32,430 nt of DNA from DATDMG01 sp036518955 (lineage in GTDB: Bacteria; Actinomycetota; Actinomycetes; Actinomycetales; Kineosporiaceae). A program made the translations under genes and the position numbers. The stretch's first letter is position 1; every line of letters starts with the position of its first letter. Location: positions 1 through 32,430 of the forward strand of contig DATDMG010000473.1 in NCBI GenBank assembly GCA_036518955.1. Reading direction: 5' to 3'. This document shows positions 1 through 7,915 of this stretch, piece after piece. The notes below the pieces were generated by a model. That model searched no databases and was not told the origin of the DNA. It saw only the letters and a list, made by a program, of their open reading frames with translations.

Positions 1-1131
1 GTGCGGCCGTCGGCGCCCGGCCCGGGCGCGGGCGGCTCTCGCCGCCGGCCCCGTCCGTTCCCAGGGCATCGCGGCAGCGCGGGGATCAGCGGGGATCAGC
101 GGGTGCGGTTCGGGGTGGTCGCCGGTCACCTTTCCCGCGAAAGTCTGCGCAGCATGAGAAGCCCGTTGCCGGCCGGACGCTGACGCGCCCCTGATGGTTT
201 CTCGGAGATGTCGGAACGAGGGCGATCGGTACCCGGGCGACCCGGGCGACACCCGGGAGCCCACCGCCCGAGCCCGGGCCGGCTGACTCCAGCCGGCGCG
301 CCAAACACCGGGAGGCGCCGAAGACGACGGCGAGCGGCTGAGTCACCAGGGCGAGGCTGCGGGTACGCCGGGGACTCAGTTTCAACGACCAGGCGTCCGT
401 ACGCTCGTAACCCTCGTGGGCCCCCCGTCGTATCCACGTAGACGAGGTAGAGCAGCCCACCCCAACGCTTGCCGGGAAACCCGGCATGCCCAAACCCGAG
501 CTGCGCCTGATGATCCGGGGAGCGAGGACAGGTCGCCGGTGAGCCGGGCAGGGTCACCACGGTCGAGCGCGGCGACGCGCGGTCCTTCCGCGAACCGGGG
601 GACGGCGGACGCCGCACCGCACCGTTCCTCGACGACGTGGACCAGGCACCGAGGAATCCGCCCTCCGGCAACGATCCCGGGCGGCGGGTGGGCGCGGAGC
701 CCGGCACCGGTAGAGACGTTCGGCCACCGTCGACGCAGGCCCGGCGGCGCTCGGTGATGTCGGACACCATCGGCCTGCGCCGGAGCCGCGGCCGGGATCG
801 GAACGACATCGCCCGTCCCGGATTCCCTTGTTCTGCAGGGCGAGTGCATCCTTCGATCATGAATTGGCAATCCGGTCAAGGTTCCCGGGCGCTGCCGGCC
901 TGCCTCCCGGATCGTGCGCTCAAGGGCGGCAGCCCTGCGACCGATAGCAGGGGGGCACACCAGGCACTGCGAGATCGGTTGGCCGCCCAAGGCGTCCGGC
1001 ACGGCGAGGCCGGTGCCCACCGGCGTTGCACACGGGGCTAGCGCGACAACTCCGATTGGACTATAGAGGATTCAGGCCCTATTTTCAGTCGTCAACATCT
1101 GGATCTGCCCCAGCACACGCCGGAGGAATCC
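1..1131. other. Long stretch without a defensible gene
   Basis: All six frames carry open stretches, as expected at this GC content, but none shows a recognisable domain, a good ribosome binding site or homology I can name. A minus-strand stretch around 380-860 alternates between frames with protein-like patches and could be a decayed gene; this is only an impression. Short direct repeats are present: a 10-bp unit twice at 81-100 and ACCCGGGCG twice at 231-248. A TATAGA box at 1062-1067 may be the -10 of the following hupB gene; no convincing -35 accompanies it. The window begins inside whatever lies upstream, so a partial gene at the very left edge cannot be excluded. Confidence 0.5.
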
Positions 1132-1968
1132 GTGAACAAGTCAGAACTCATCGCAGTGCTCGAGGGCCGACTCGGGAGCCGGCGTGCCGCGACCGACGCT
1201 CTCGACGCCGTCCTCGAAATCATCCAACGCCAGGTCGCCAAGGGCGAGCGGGTGGCCATCAGCGGCTTCGGCACCTTCGAGAAGGTGGCCCGCGCCGCCC
1301 GGGTGGGGCGTAACCCGCGCACCGGCGAGACGGTGAAGGTGAAGAAGACCTCGGTGCCGCGTTTCCGCCCGGGCACCGCATTCAAGGGCTTCGTCGCTGA
1401 TCCGCGCTCGCTGCCGAAACCGGCCAAGGCCGCCAAAACCGCGCCGGCGAAGGCCGTCGCGGTGAAGGCCACCGCCAACGGCGCGGCACCGGTCAAGGCC
1501 ACGGCTCGCGCCGCCAGGGTCGCGGACGCCACGCCGGTCAAGGCCACAGCCACCAAGAGCGCGGCGAAGACCGCGGTCAGGACCGCCGCCACGAAGACCG
1601 CCGCGAAGGCCCCGGTCACCAAGGCCACCGCGGTCGCGCCCACCCCCACCAAGGCGCCCGCTGCGAAGAGCGCTGCCGTCAAGGCCACGCCGGCCCGGGC
1701 CACCAAGGCGACCCCCGCCCCCGCCCCCACCCCCGCCAAGACCGCTACGGCCACCAGGGCGACCGTGACGAAGACCGCCGCCGCCAGCAAGGCGACGGCC
1801 ACGAAGGCGACGGCCACGAAGGCGGCTCCGGCCAAGGCGGCCTCGGCACGCGCCACCAAGGCGACCACCACCAAGGCGACCTCGGCGCCCGCGCCGCGGA
1901 CCGCCGCGAAGAAGGCTGTCACGCCGACGCCGACCCCGGCCCGGGCGACCCGGGCGCGCAAGGCCTGA
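1132..1968 (+). CDS. hupB: HU-family nucleoid protein with long Ala/Lys-rich tail
   Basis: This is an HU histone-like protein that binds and bends DNA and compacts the nucleoid. Residues 1-90 are the canonical HU fold, with GFGTFE at 45-50 and the beta-arm RNPRTGE at 60-66, whose proline (62) is the one that intercalates into DNA. Residues about 91-278 are a low-complexity Ala/Lys/Thr/Pro tail of KAT, KAP and TPAP repeats, like the histone-H1-like tails of actinobacterial HupB. At 278 aa it is longer than mycobacterial HupB (about 210 aa). The GTG start is supported by GGAGGA at 1122-1127. A strong hairpin terminator follows. The gene appears monocistronic. The tail is expected to be a site of lysine modification, by family knowledge only. 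Confidence 0.95.
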   Translation: MNKSELIAVLEGRLGSRRAATDALDAVLEIIQRQVAKGERVAISGFGTFEKVARAARVGRNPRTGETVKVKKTSVPRFRPGTAFKGFVADPRSLPKPAKAAKTAPAKAVAVKATANGAAPVKATARAARVADATPVKATATKSAAKTAVRTAATKTAAKAPVTKATAVAPTPTKAPAAKSAAVKATPARATKATPAPAPTPAKTATATRATVTKTAAASKATATKATATKAAPAKAASARATKATTTKATSAPAPRTAAKKAVTPTPTPARATRARKA

Positions 1969-1994
1969 CGCGAACCAGCATCCGCCGACGCACC

Positions 1995-2031
1995 GGGCCC
2001 GGCGAGTCTGCCGACCAGACTCCCCGGGCCC
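1995..2031 (+). terminator. Strong intrinsic terminator-like hairpin after hupB
   Basis: GGGCCCGG (1995-2002), one unpaired C, then GAGTCTG (2004-2010) pair with CAGACTC (2016-2022), one unpaired C, and CCGGGCCC (2024-2031). This gives a 15-bp stem interrupted by one C-C mismatch around a 5-nt loop. No U-tract follows, which is usual in high-GC actinobacteria. It begins 26 bp after the hupB stop. Confidence 0.85.
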
Positions 2032-2070
2032 TGCCGCTATCCGGCGGCGAGCCACCTGCCGGGCGACACC

Positions 2071-2076
2071 TACGCT
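2071..2076 (+). promoter_or_regulatory. -10 box of a probable leaderless transcript
   Basis: TACGCT lies exactly 6 nt upstream of the ATG at 2083 and no Shine-Dalgarno sequence precedes that ATG, so transcription probably starts at the A of the start codon. No clear -35 is visible. Confidence 0.6.
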
Positions 2077-2082
2077 TGACCC

Positions 2083-3300
2083 ATGACCGATCTGCCCGTC
2101 CTCGACCCCGTCGAGCAGCGGGTGCTCGGGTGCCTGCTGGAGAAGCAGGTCACCGTTCCCGCCACGTACCCGCTCACGCTCAACGCACTGCGCGCAGCGT
2201 GCAACCAGACCTCGAGCCGCGACCCGGTGATGGATCTCGACGAGGGCACCGTGCACGACGCCGCACGGGCCCTGCGCGACCGCGGGCTGCTGCGGATCGT
2301 CTGGGCCGACACCGGACGCCGGGTGCTGAAGTACCACCAGACCCTGCAGGAGGTCCTCGAGCTCGACGCGGACGAGTCGGCCCTGCTCACCGTGCTCCTG
2401 CTGCGCGGCCCGCAGACCGCCGGCGAGCTGAAGACCCGCGCCGAGCGGCTCCACGCGTTCACCGACCGGGACGACGTCGAGACGTGCCTGGAAGGCCTCG
2501 CCCGCCGTCCCGATCCGCTCGTCACCCGCCTGGACCGCCGGCCGGGGCAGCACGACCACCGCTGGGCGCACCGGCTCGGACCGCTGCCGCCGACGACGTC
2601 CGACACCCTCGCCGAGCCCGAGGTCGACCGGGAGAGCCCGATCGCAGGGGGAGCTCAGGCACGCGACGACGGAGTCCGCGCCGCCTATGCCGCCGTCGCC
2701 GCGGACTACGCCGATCGGTTCGCCTCCGAGCTGGAGGACCTGCCGTTCGAACGGTGGCTGCTCGACCGGGTGGTCGCCGAGGCCGCCGGCAGACCGGTGG
2801 TGGACGCCGGGTGCGGGCCGGGCCACGTGACCGCGTACCTGGCCGCCGCCGGCGCCGACGCCTCCGGGCTCGACCTCAGCCCTGAGATGATCCGGCAGGC
2901 GCGGGAACGATTCCCCGGAATCCGTTACGACGTCGGGGACCTGACCCGGCTGATCCGGCCCCCGCACGCCGCTGGTTGGGGAGCCGTCCTGGGCTGGTAT
3001 TCCCTCATCCACCTGGCCGGTTCGGAATTCCCGGGGGCCGTCGCCGCACTCGCCCGCCCGCTCGCGCCGGGCGGGGTCCTCCTGCTCGCCGGCCACGCGG
3101 GCCGCGACGTCCTCCGGACGACGTCGTGGTTGGGGCAGGAGGTAACCCTGGACGTCGTGTTGCACGACCCCCGGGACGTCGCCGCCGCCGCGGCCGCGGC
3201 GGGGCTCGCGCCGATCGAGTGGTACCTGCGCGGACCAGTCCGGGCACGCCAGGAGACCACCGAGCGGTTCTACCTGCTGGCCTGGTCACCGGGCGGCTGA
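2083..3300 (+). CDS. DUF480 (YceH-like) protein fused to a class I methyltransferase
   Basis: The 405-aa protein has two parts. Residues 1 to about 170 match the DUF480/YceH family, a tandem winged-helix protein of unknown biochemical role, with the family-typical N-terminal LDPVEQRVLGCLLEKQ block. Residues about 195-405 are a class I S-adenosylmethionine methyltransferase: motif I is DAGCGPGH at 241-248, followed by an acidic LDLSPEM loop. A polar linker joins them. The methyl acceptor is unknown. The combination suggests a DNA-binding or protein-interaction module coupled to methylation, which is inference. It probably starts leaderless (see the -10 at 2071). It stands alone between hupB and the c-di-GMP gene. 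Confidence 0.88.
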   Translation: MTDLPVLDPVEQRVLGCLLEKQVTVPATYPLTLNALRAACNQTSSRDPVMDLDEGTVHDAARALRDRGLLRIVWADTGRRVLKYHQTLQEVLELDADESALLTVLLLRGPQTAGELKTRAERLHAFTDRDDVETCLEGLARRPDPLVTRLDRRPGQHDHRWAHRLGPLPPTTSDTLAEPEVDRESPIAGGAQARDDGVRAAYAAVAADYADRFASELEDLPFERWLLDRVVAEAAGRPVVDAGCGPGHVTAYLAAAGADASGLDLSPEMIRQARERFPGIRYDVGDLTRLIRPPHAAGWGAVLGWYSLIHLAGSEFPGAVAALARPLAPGGVLLLAGHAGRDVLRTTSWLGQEVTLDVVLHDPRDVAAAAAAAGLAPIEWYLRGPVRARQETTERFYLLAWSPGG

Positions 3301-3393
3301 CCGGTCCCGGCAACGGGCTGGGCCGACCGGCTGCCTTTGCCCCGGTGCAACTGCTACCTTCACGACTCCAACGCCCAATTCGTGCGTATGCGT

Positions 3394-3418
3394 ACCGGCG
3401 CGGCGTACCCGCGCCGGT
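3394..3418 (+). other. 9-bp perfect hairpin in the leader of the GGDEF-EAL gene
   Basis: ACCGGCGCG (3394-3402) and CGCGCCGGT (3410-3418) form a perfect 9-bp stem with a 7-nt loop, ending 26 nt before the ATG at 3445. It could terminate transcription from the preceding gene or act in the leader of the next one. A TACCTT box at 3355-3360 would place the hairpin inside the leader. Confidence 0.6.
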
Positions 3419-3444
3419 TTGCTGTGACGGGCCAGGGAGCGAGG

Positions 3445-5250
3445 ATGGGTCAGCCGCACGACGCACCGGACGTCGGTGACATGTCCCGGCTCGTCGACGG
3501 GTGGCTGACGGCGATCCGGGCCAGCGCGGGCCCGCTGACCGACGCCGCGTCCCTCGAGCCGCTCGCCCGACGCCTGGCCGAGCTGACGACCGCCGGGACG
3601 GCGGGCCCGAGGGAGGCCGAGCAGCGGGGTTCCGAGATCGCCGACCTGCTGGTGCGCGAGCACCTCACCAGCCCGTCCGCGTTGCGGCACGCCGTCCTGG
3701 TGCTGGCCCAGTCGGTCCGGGACGACGCCCGGGCCGGGGTGCCCGCGGACCGCGAAGAGCCCGGCCCCCATCCGATCGACGACGTGGGCCGGCACAGTGT
3801 CGCGGCCCGGTTGACCGCCTCCATGGCGGCCACCCACGTGACGGCCGTGCTGCAGGTGGTGCTCGAGCAGCAGGAGTCCCTGCACTCCGCCGCGCTCGCC
3901 GCACGGGACGAGGCGGAACGGGCCCGCGGCGACGTCCTGCCGCGGTCGCTCGGCCGGACCCGGGAGGAGGCGCTCGAAGCCGCGCTGCGGCACACCGCCA
4001 CCCACGACGCGCTCACCGGCCTGCCGAACCGCAGCCTGTTCCTGCAGCGGCTCGAGGCCGCGGTCGACGAGCACCACACCGGGACCCGGGTGACGGCCAT
4101 GTTCGTCGACCTCGACGGGTTCAGGTTCGTCAACGACTCCCGCGGGCACGCCGCCGGCGACCAGGTGCTGGTCGCCGCGGCGAGCCGGTTGGCCGAGGTG
4201 GCCCGCGCCCACGGCGCGCTGCTGGCCCGGATGGCGGGGGACGAGTTCGCCGTCCTGCTCACCGGACGGGTGGACCGGGCGCGACCCTCGGCGATGGCCG
4301 AGCTGATGCTGGCGGCCCTGGAGCGCCCGATCGACGTCGCGGGTCAACGCCCGCTCACGGTGCGGGCGAGCATCGGCCTGGCCGAGTCGGACCGGCAGCG
4401 CAGCAGCGCCCGGGAACTGCTCCGGGCGGCCGACCTGGCCCTGCACGCGGCGAAGGAGAGCGGCCGAGGCCAGGTGGTCACCCACGACCTGTCGCGGACG
4501 GCGCGGCAACTGTCCCGCTCCACGGTGGCCACGAGCCTGCCCGGGGTGGTCGAGCGCGGCGAACTGGGTCTGGCCTACCAGCAGCTCACCCGGCTCGACA
4601 CCGGCGAGCCGCATGGTGTGGAGGCCTTGCTGCGCTGGAACCATCCGCGGCTGGGCGAGCTGGCCCCGCGGCTGTTCGTCGGGGTCGCCGAGGAGACGTC
4701 GCTGATCGTCCCGATCGGGCGCTGGGTGCTGCGCCAGGCGCTCGCCGACCTGGCGACCGCGGACTGGCCGGCGGTGAACATCAACGTCAGCGTGCGCCAG
4801 CTCCTGGTGCCCACCTTCGTCGACGAGGTGCGCCGAGGGCTCGCCGAGGCCGGTGTCGCGCCGTCCCGGCTGCGCTTGGAGGTGACGGAGAGCGTCATCA
4901 TGCACCTGGACGACGGCGGCCCGCTCGCGGCGCTGCGTGCCCTGGCGGACGACGGCGTCCGGATCGTGATGGACGACTTCGGGACCGGGTACTCCAACCT
5001 GGCCGCCCTGCGCCGCTTGCCGCTGCGGGAGCTCAAGCTGGCCGGCACCTTCCTGGACGGCCTGCTGGACGGCGGGCCGCCGGATCCGGTGGACGCCGCG
5101 ATCCTGGGCACGGTCGTCGAACTGGCGCACACCCTGGGCCTCACCGTCACGGCGGAGGAGGTGGCGACGCAGGCGCAGCACGAGTGGGTCCGCCGGATCG
5201 GCTGCGACATCGGCCAGGGCTGGTACTACGACGACCTGCTCGCGCCGTGA
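3445..5250 (+). CDS. GGDEF-EAL cyclic-di-GMP synthase/phosphodiesterase
   Basis: This is a 601-aa tandem GGDEF-EAL protein for turnover of the second messenger c-di-GMP. Residues 1 to about 175 are a mostly helical N-terminal region with no domain I recognise and no membrane segment, so it is probably cytoplasmic. The GGDEF domain starts near THDALTGLPNRS (about 186) and its signature reads AGDEF (264-268). Some AGDEF enzymes are active. The RxxD inhibitory site usually found just before the signature is absent. The EAL domain has EALLRW (393 onward), VTESV, DDFGTGYSN and a retained LK lysine. Its late AEGVE motif reads AEEVA. Catalytic residues therefore look mostly intact for hydrolysis, and either activity is possible. 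The start at 3445 is chosen for GGGAGCGAGG directly upstream; a longer in-frame reading from 3337 lacks support. Confidence 0.92.
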   Translation: MGQPHDAPDVGDMSRLVDGWLTAIRASAGPLTDAASLEPLARRLAELTTAGTAGPREAEQRGSEIADLLVREHLTSPSALRHAVLVLAQSVRDDARAGVPADREEPGPHPIDDVGRHSVAARLTASMAATHVTAVLQVVLEQQESLHSAALAARDEAERARGDVLPRSLGRTREEALEAALRHTATHDALTGLPNRSLFLQRLEAAVDEHHTGTRVTAMFVDLDGFRFVNDSRGHAAGDQVLVAAASRLAEVARAHGALLARMAGDEFAVLLTGRVDRARPSAMAELMLAALERPIDVAGQRPLTVRASIGLAESDRQRSSARELLRAADLALHAAKESGRGQVVTHDLSRTARQLSRSTVATSLPGVVERGELGLAYQQLTRLDTGEPHGVEALLRWNHPRLGELAPRLFVGVAEETSLIVPIGRWVLRQALADLATADWPAVNINVSVRQLLVPTFVDEVRRGLAEAGVAPSRLRLEVTESVIMHLDDGGPLAALRALADDGVRIVMDDFGTGYSNLAALRRLPLRELKLAGTFLDGLLDGGPPDPVDAAILGTVVELAHTLGLTVTAEEVATQAQHEWVRRIGCDIGQGWYYDDLLAP

Positions 5251-5343
5251 ACCCCCGGGCCTGGGAGCAGCTCGTCGATCGGTTCGACACCCTCGTCCGG
5301 GCCACCGTCCGCCCGTGACGACCGGCCGGGCGCTCGGCGCGGT

Positions 5344-5349
5344 CATACT
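5344..5349 (+). promoter_or_regulatory. -10 box of a probable leaderless transcript
   Basis: CATACT ends 7 nt before the ATG at 5357 and there is no Shine-Dalgarno sequence. The geometry matches the leaderless pattern seen at 2083 and 9443. Confidence 0.55.
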
Positions 5350-5356
5350 GCTCGCC

Positions 5357-6394
5357 ATGACGGATCCGCCGAGGAACTGCCATCGCGCCGCGCGCCTCAC
5401 CGCTGCCGGTGACATCCGGGCCGTCACGGAGCCCGTGCCGCGGCCCTCGCCCGGGGAACAGCTCGTCCGGGTGACCGCGGTCGGGATCTGCGGTTCGGAC
5501 CTGCACTGGTACACCGAGGGCGGGATCGGCGACGCGGTGCTGTCCCACCCGCTCGTGATCGGCCACGAGGCGGCCGGCGTGATCGTGGGGGGTCCCCGGG
5601 ACGGCGAGCGGGTCGCGATCGATCCGGCGCTGCCCTGCGGTCGCTGCGAGCTCTGCCGGGCCGGTCACCGCAACCTGTGCCCCTCGGTCGCCTTCTGCGG
5701 TCACGGCGGGACGGACGGCGCCCTGCGCCAGTACCTCACCTGGCCGGATCCCCTGCTGCACCCGCTTCCGGACACCCTGAGCGACGCGGACGGCGCGATG
5801 CTGGAGCCGCTCGGCGTCGGTCTGCACGCCGTCGACCTGGCCCACCAGCGGCTGGCCGCCGGCGTCGCCGTCATCGGCTGCGGCCCGATCGGGCTGGGCG
5901 TGGTGCAGCTCGCACGGGCCGCCGGAGCCGTTCACGTGATCGCCGTCGATCCGTTGCCGCACCGCGCGGAGGCCGCCCTCCGGCTCGGCGCCCACAGCGT
6001 CCTGCCGGCCGAGCCCGAGGCGTTCGGGCGCGGGCTCGCCGATCTCACCGGCGGGCGCGGCGTCGACGTCGCGTACGAGGCAGCCGGCACCGACGAGGCG
6101 GTCGGGTTGGCCGTCACCGCCGCGATGCCGGGGGCCCGCGTCGTCCTCGCCGGCATCCCGGAGGGCGACCAGACCCGGTTCGCCGCGTCGGTCGCCCGGC
6201 GCAAGGGACTGACCCTGGTGACCGTACGCCGGATGAAGGAGGTCTACCCGCGCACCATCGCGCTGGCTTCGCGGGGCATGGTCGACCTGAGTGCGATGGT
6301 CACGCACACGTTCGCGCTCCAGGACGTCGACGCGGCCTTCCGCACCGCGGCCTCCCGGGAAGGCCTGAAGGTGATCGTCGAACCGGGTCGCTGA
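5357..6394 (+). CDS. Zinc-dependent medium-chain dehydrogenase, sorbitol/L-idonate type
   Basis: This 345-aa protein is a zinc alcohol dehydrogenase of the MDR superfamily, nearest by motif to L-iditol/sorbitol or L-idonate 5-dehydrogenases, which oxidise polyols or sugar acids with NAD(P). Catalytic-zinc ligands are C45 (GICGSD), H70-E71 (GHEAAG) and E150. The structural zinc lobe is C94, C97, C100 and C108. The nucleotide-binding motif is VIGCGPIGLG at about 172-181. The exact substrate cannot be read from the sequence. An in-frame upstream codon at 5315 is rejected because the MDR fold and the -10 box both favour 5357. The stop overlaps the start of a 31-bp tandem repeat. Confidence 0.9.
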   Translation: MTDPPRNCHRAARLTAAGDIRAVTEPVPRPSPGEQLVRVTAVGICGSDLHWYTEGGIGDAVLSHPLVIGHEAAGVIVGGPRDGERVAIDPALPCGRCELCRAGHRNLCPSVAFCGHGGTDGALRQYLTWPDPLLHPLPDTLSDADGAMLEPLGVGLHAVDLAHQRLAAGVAVIGCGPIGLGVVQLARAAGAVHVIAVDPLPHRAEAALRLGAHSVLPAEPEAFGRGLADLTGGRGVDVAYEAAGTDEAVGLAVTAAMPGARVVLAGIPEGDQTRFAASVARRKGLTLVTVRRMKEVYPRTIALASRGMVDLSAMVTHTFALQDVDAAFRTAASREGLKVIVEPGR

Positions 6395-6465
6395 CCCGAG
6401 GTGCGGGCGGCCCCGCCGGGCCCGACCCGAGGTGCGGGCGGCCCCGCCGGGCCCGACCCGAGGTG
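6393..6465 (+). repeat. 31-bp tandem repeat, 2.35 copies
   Basis: Units at 6393-6423 and 6424-6454 are identical, and an 11-bp partial third copy ends at 6465. Each unit is extremely GC-rich and holds a GGCGG/CCGCC pairing. The repeat begins inside the stop codon of the dehydrogenase, so it could serve as a transcription end region or be a recent slippage product. Confidence 0.9.
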
Positions 6466-6483
6466 TCGCCCGTTCGGGGGGGT

Positions 6484-6500
6484 GTTCGCCTCGGGCGAAC
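6484..6500. promoter_or_regulatory. 7-bp inverted repeat upstream of GDP-fucose synthase
   Basis: GTTCGCC (6484-6490) and GGCGAAC (6494-6500) are perfect inverted arms with a 3-nt spacer, about 117 bp before the next start. It is either a small terminator hairpin for the dehydrogenase or an operator. A regulator cannot be assigned. Confidence 0.5.
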
Positions 6501-6616
6501 GCACGAGCCGCGGCGGTGGAGGCCGGCGTGCCGGCGTCCGGGCCGCATACTGAGGCCGGAGATCGATCGGGCGTGATCGCGCCGGAGCGAGGTCGGCCAC
6601 CAGCCGGAAGGACGTC

Positions 6617-7621
6617 ATGCAGCAGGGCGAACAGCAGGCGACGACGGCAGGATCGGTGGTGGGCCGGGCGCCCGCGCCGTTGGACCGTGGGGCACGCGTC
6701 TACATCGCCGGGCACCGCGGGCTGGTGGGGTCGGCGATCCATCGCCACCTGGCGGCACAGGGGTTCACCCGGCTGCTCGGCGTGCCGTCGTCGGAGCTCG
6801 ACCTGCGGGACCGGACGGCGGTGCAGCGGTTCTTCGAGGCGAACCGCCCCCAGGTCGTGGTGCTGGCGGCCGCCCGGGTCGGCGGGATCTGGGCCAACGC
6901 CACCCACCCGGCGGACTTCCTCAGCGACAACCTGCGGATCCAGACGAACGTGCTGGACGCCGCGCACGACGTCGACGTGGAGCGGCTGCTCTTCCTCGGC
7001 TCCAGCTGCATCTACCCTCGGCTCGCACCGCAGCCGATCCCGGAATCGGCGCTGCTGGGCGGCCCGCTCGAACCCACCAACGAGGCCTACGCGATCGCCA
7101 AGATCGCGGGTCTGCTGCACGTCTCGGCGATGCGCCGTCAGCACGGGCACCGGTGGATCTCGGCGATGCCCACCAACCTCTACGGGCCCGGCGACACCTT
7201 CGATCCCGCCCGCTCGCACGTACTCCCCGCCATGATCCGCCGCTTCCACACCGCTCGCGCGAGCGGCGCCCGCACCGTGACGATCTGGGGCACCGGCACA
7301 CCGCGCCGCGAGTTCCTGCACGTCGACGACCTGGCCGCCGCCTGCCTCCACCTCCTGGACCACTACGACGACGACGTGGCGATCAACGTCGGCACGGGCA
7401 GCGACGTGTCGATCAGGGAGCTGGCCGAGCTCATCGCCGAGATCGTCGGCTGGTCGGGCACGATGGCGTTCGACCCGTCCAAGCCGGACGGGACGCCGCG
7501 CAAGCTGCTCGACGTCAGCGCCCTGGACCGCCTCGGCTGGAAGGCCGCGGTCCCGCTCGCCGACGGTATCGCAGCCACCTACGCGTGGTACCTGGCCCAC
7601 CAGGCCGAGCGCGGCACCTGA
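6617..7621 (+). CDS. fcl: GDP-L-fucose synthase
   Basis: This extended short-chain dehydrogenase/reductase epimerises and reduces GDP-4-keto-6-deoxy-mannose with NADPH to GDP-L-fucose, a precursor for surface polysaccharide. The Rossmann motif is GHRGLVGSA (32-40). The catalytic residues are Ser/Cys in GSSCIYP (128-134), Y158 and K162 (YxxxK). NLYGPGD and the late REFLHVDDLA block are family-typical. The length of 334 aa includes about 25 extra N-terminal residues compared with the usual 310-320. The ATG is preceded by GGAAGGA at 6606-6612. The partner enzyme GDP-mannose 4,6-dehydratase (gmd) is not in this window. With the kinases, sugar transferase and phosphatase further on, it points to exopolysaccharide synthesis. 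Confidence 0.93.
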   Translation: MQQGEQQATTAGSVVGRAPAPLDRGARVYIAGHRGLVGSAIHRHLAAQGFTRLLGVPSSELDLRDRTAVQRFFEANRPQVVVLAAARVGGIWANATHPADFLSDNLRIQTNVLDAAHDVDVERLLFLGSSCIYPRLAPQPIPESALLGGPLEPTNEAYAIAKIAGLLHVSAMRRQHGHRWISAMPTNLYGPGDTFDPARSHVLPAMIRRFHTARASGARTVTIWGTGTPRREFLHVDDLAAACLHLLDHYDDDVAINVGTGSDVSIRELAELIAEIVGWSGTMAFDPSKPDGTPRKLLDVSALDRLGWKAAVPLADGIAATYAWYLAHQAERGT

Positions 7622-7849
7622 GCCGCCGTCGCCCTGGCAGCCCTCCCTGGGGCCGCTCCCTGACGGCGGCCGCACCCGGCGGACGAACGCGACGCGGGGT
7701 TGCGCTCCCCCGGATTCCGCGAGGACGATGGAACCGCGAGCGTGCGCCGGCGTTTCGCCGACGAGGGCTGCCGGAGCCGGTCGCTGGCAAGGCGCTGCCC
7801 ATGCCCCGGTGGCGGCCTGACGTCCGCGAGCCCAGACCCTGCCCGCGCC

Positions 7850-7881
7850 GATGCGTCCGATGCGGACGCATCTGGTATCAT
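7850..7881 (+). promoter_or_regulatory. Promoter with abutting 9-bp perfect inverted repeat (operator candidate)
   Basis: GATGCGTCC (7850-7858) and GGACGCATC (7864-7872) are perfect inverted arms separated by GATGC. They end 3 bp before a TATCAT -10 box (7876-7881) and cover the -35 region of the cyclo-ligase promoter, the position expected for a repressor site. The rest of the preceding 290-bp gap (7622-7849) holds nothing I can name. Confidence 0.65.
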
Positions 7882-7915
7882 CCGCCCTCAGCCACACAGA
7901 CAGGCGGTTCACCGC

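Noticed and set aside
382..1020. Minus-strand reading frame of 212 codons left of hupB
   Set aside because: No recognisable domain, poor start context and Arg-rich composition; left as possible decayed sequence.
1141..3165. Minus-strand Gly/Arg-rich frame of 674 codons
   Set aside because: It mirrors the Ala/Lys repeats of hupB and the DUF480 fusion; its low complexity comes from the complementary strand.
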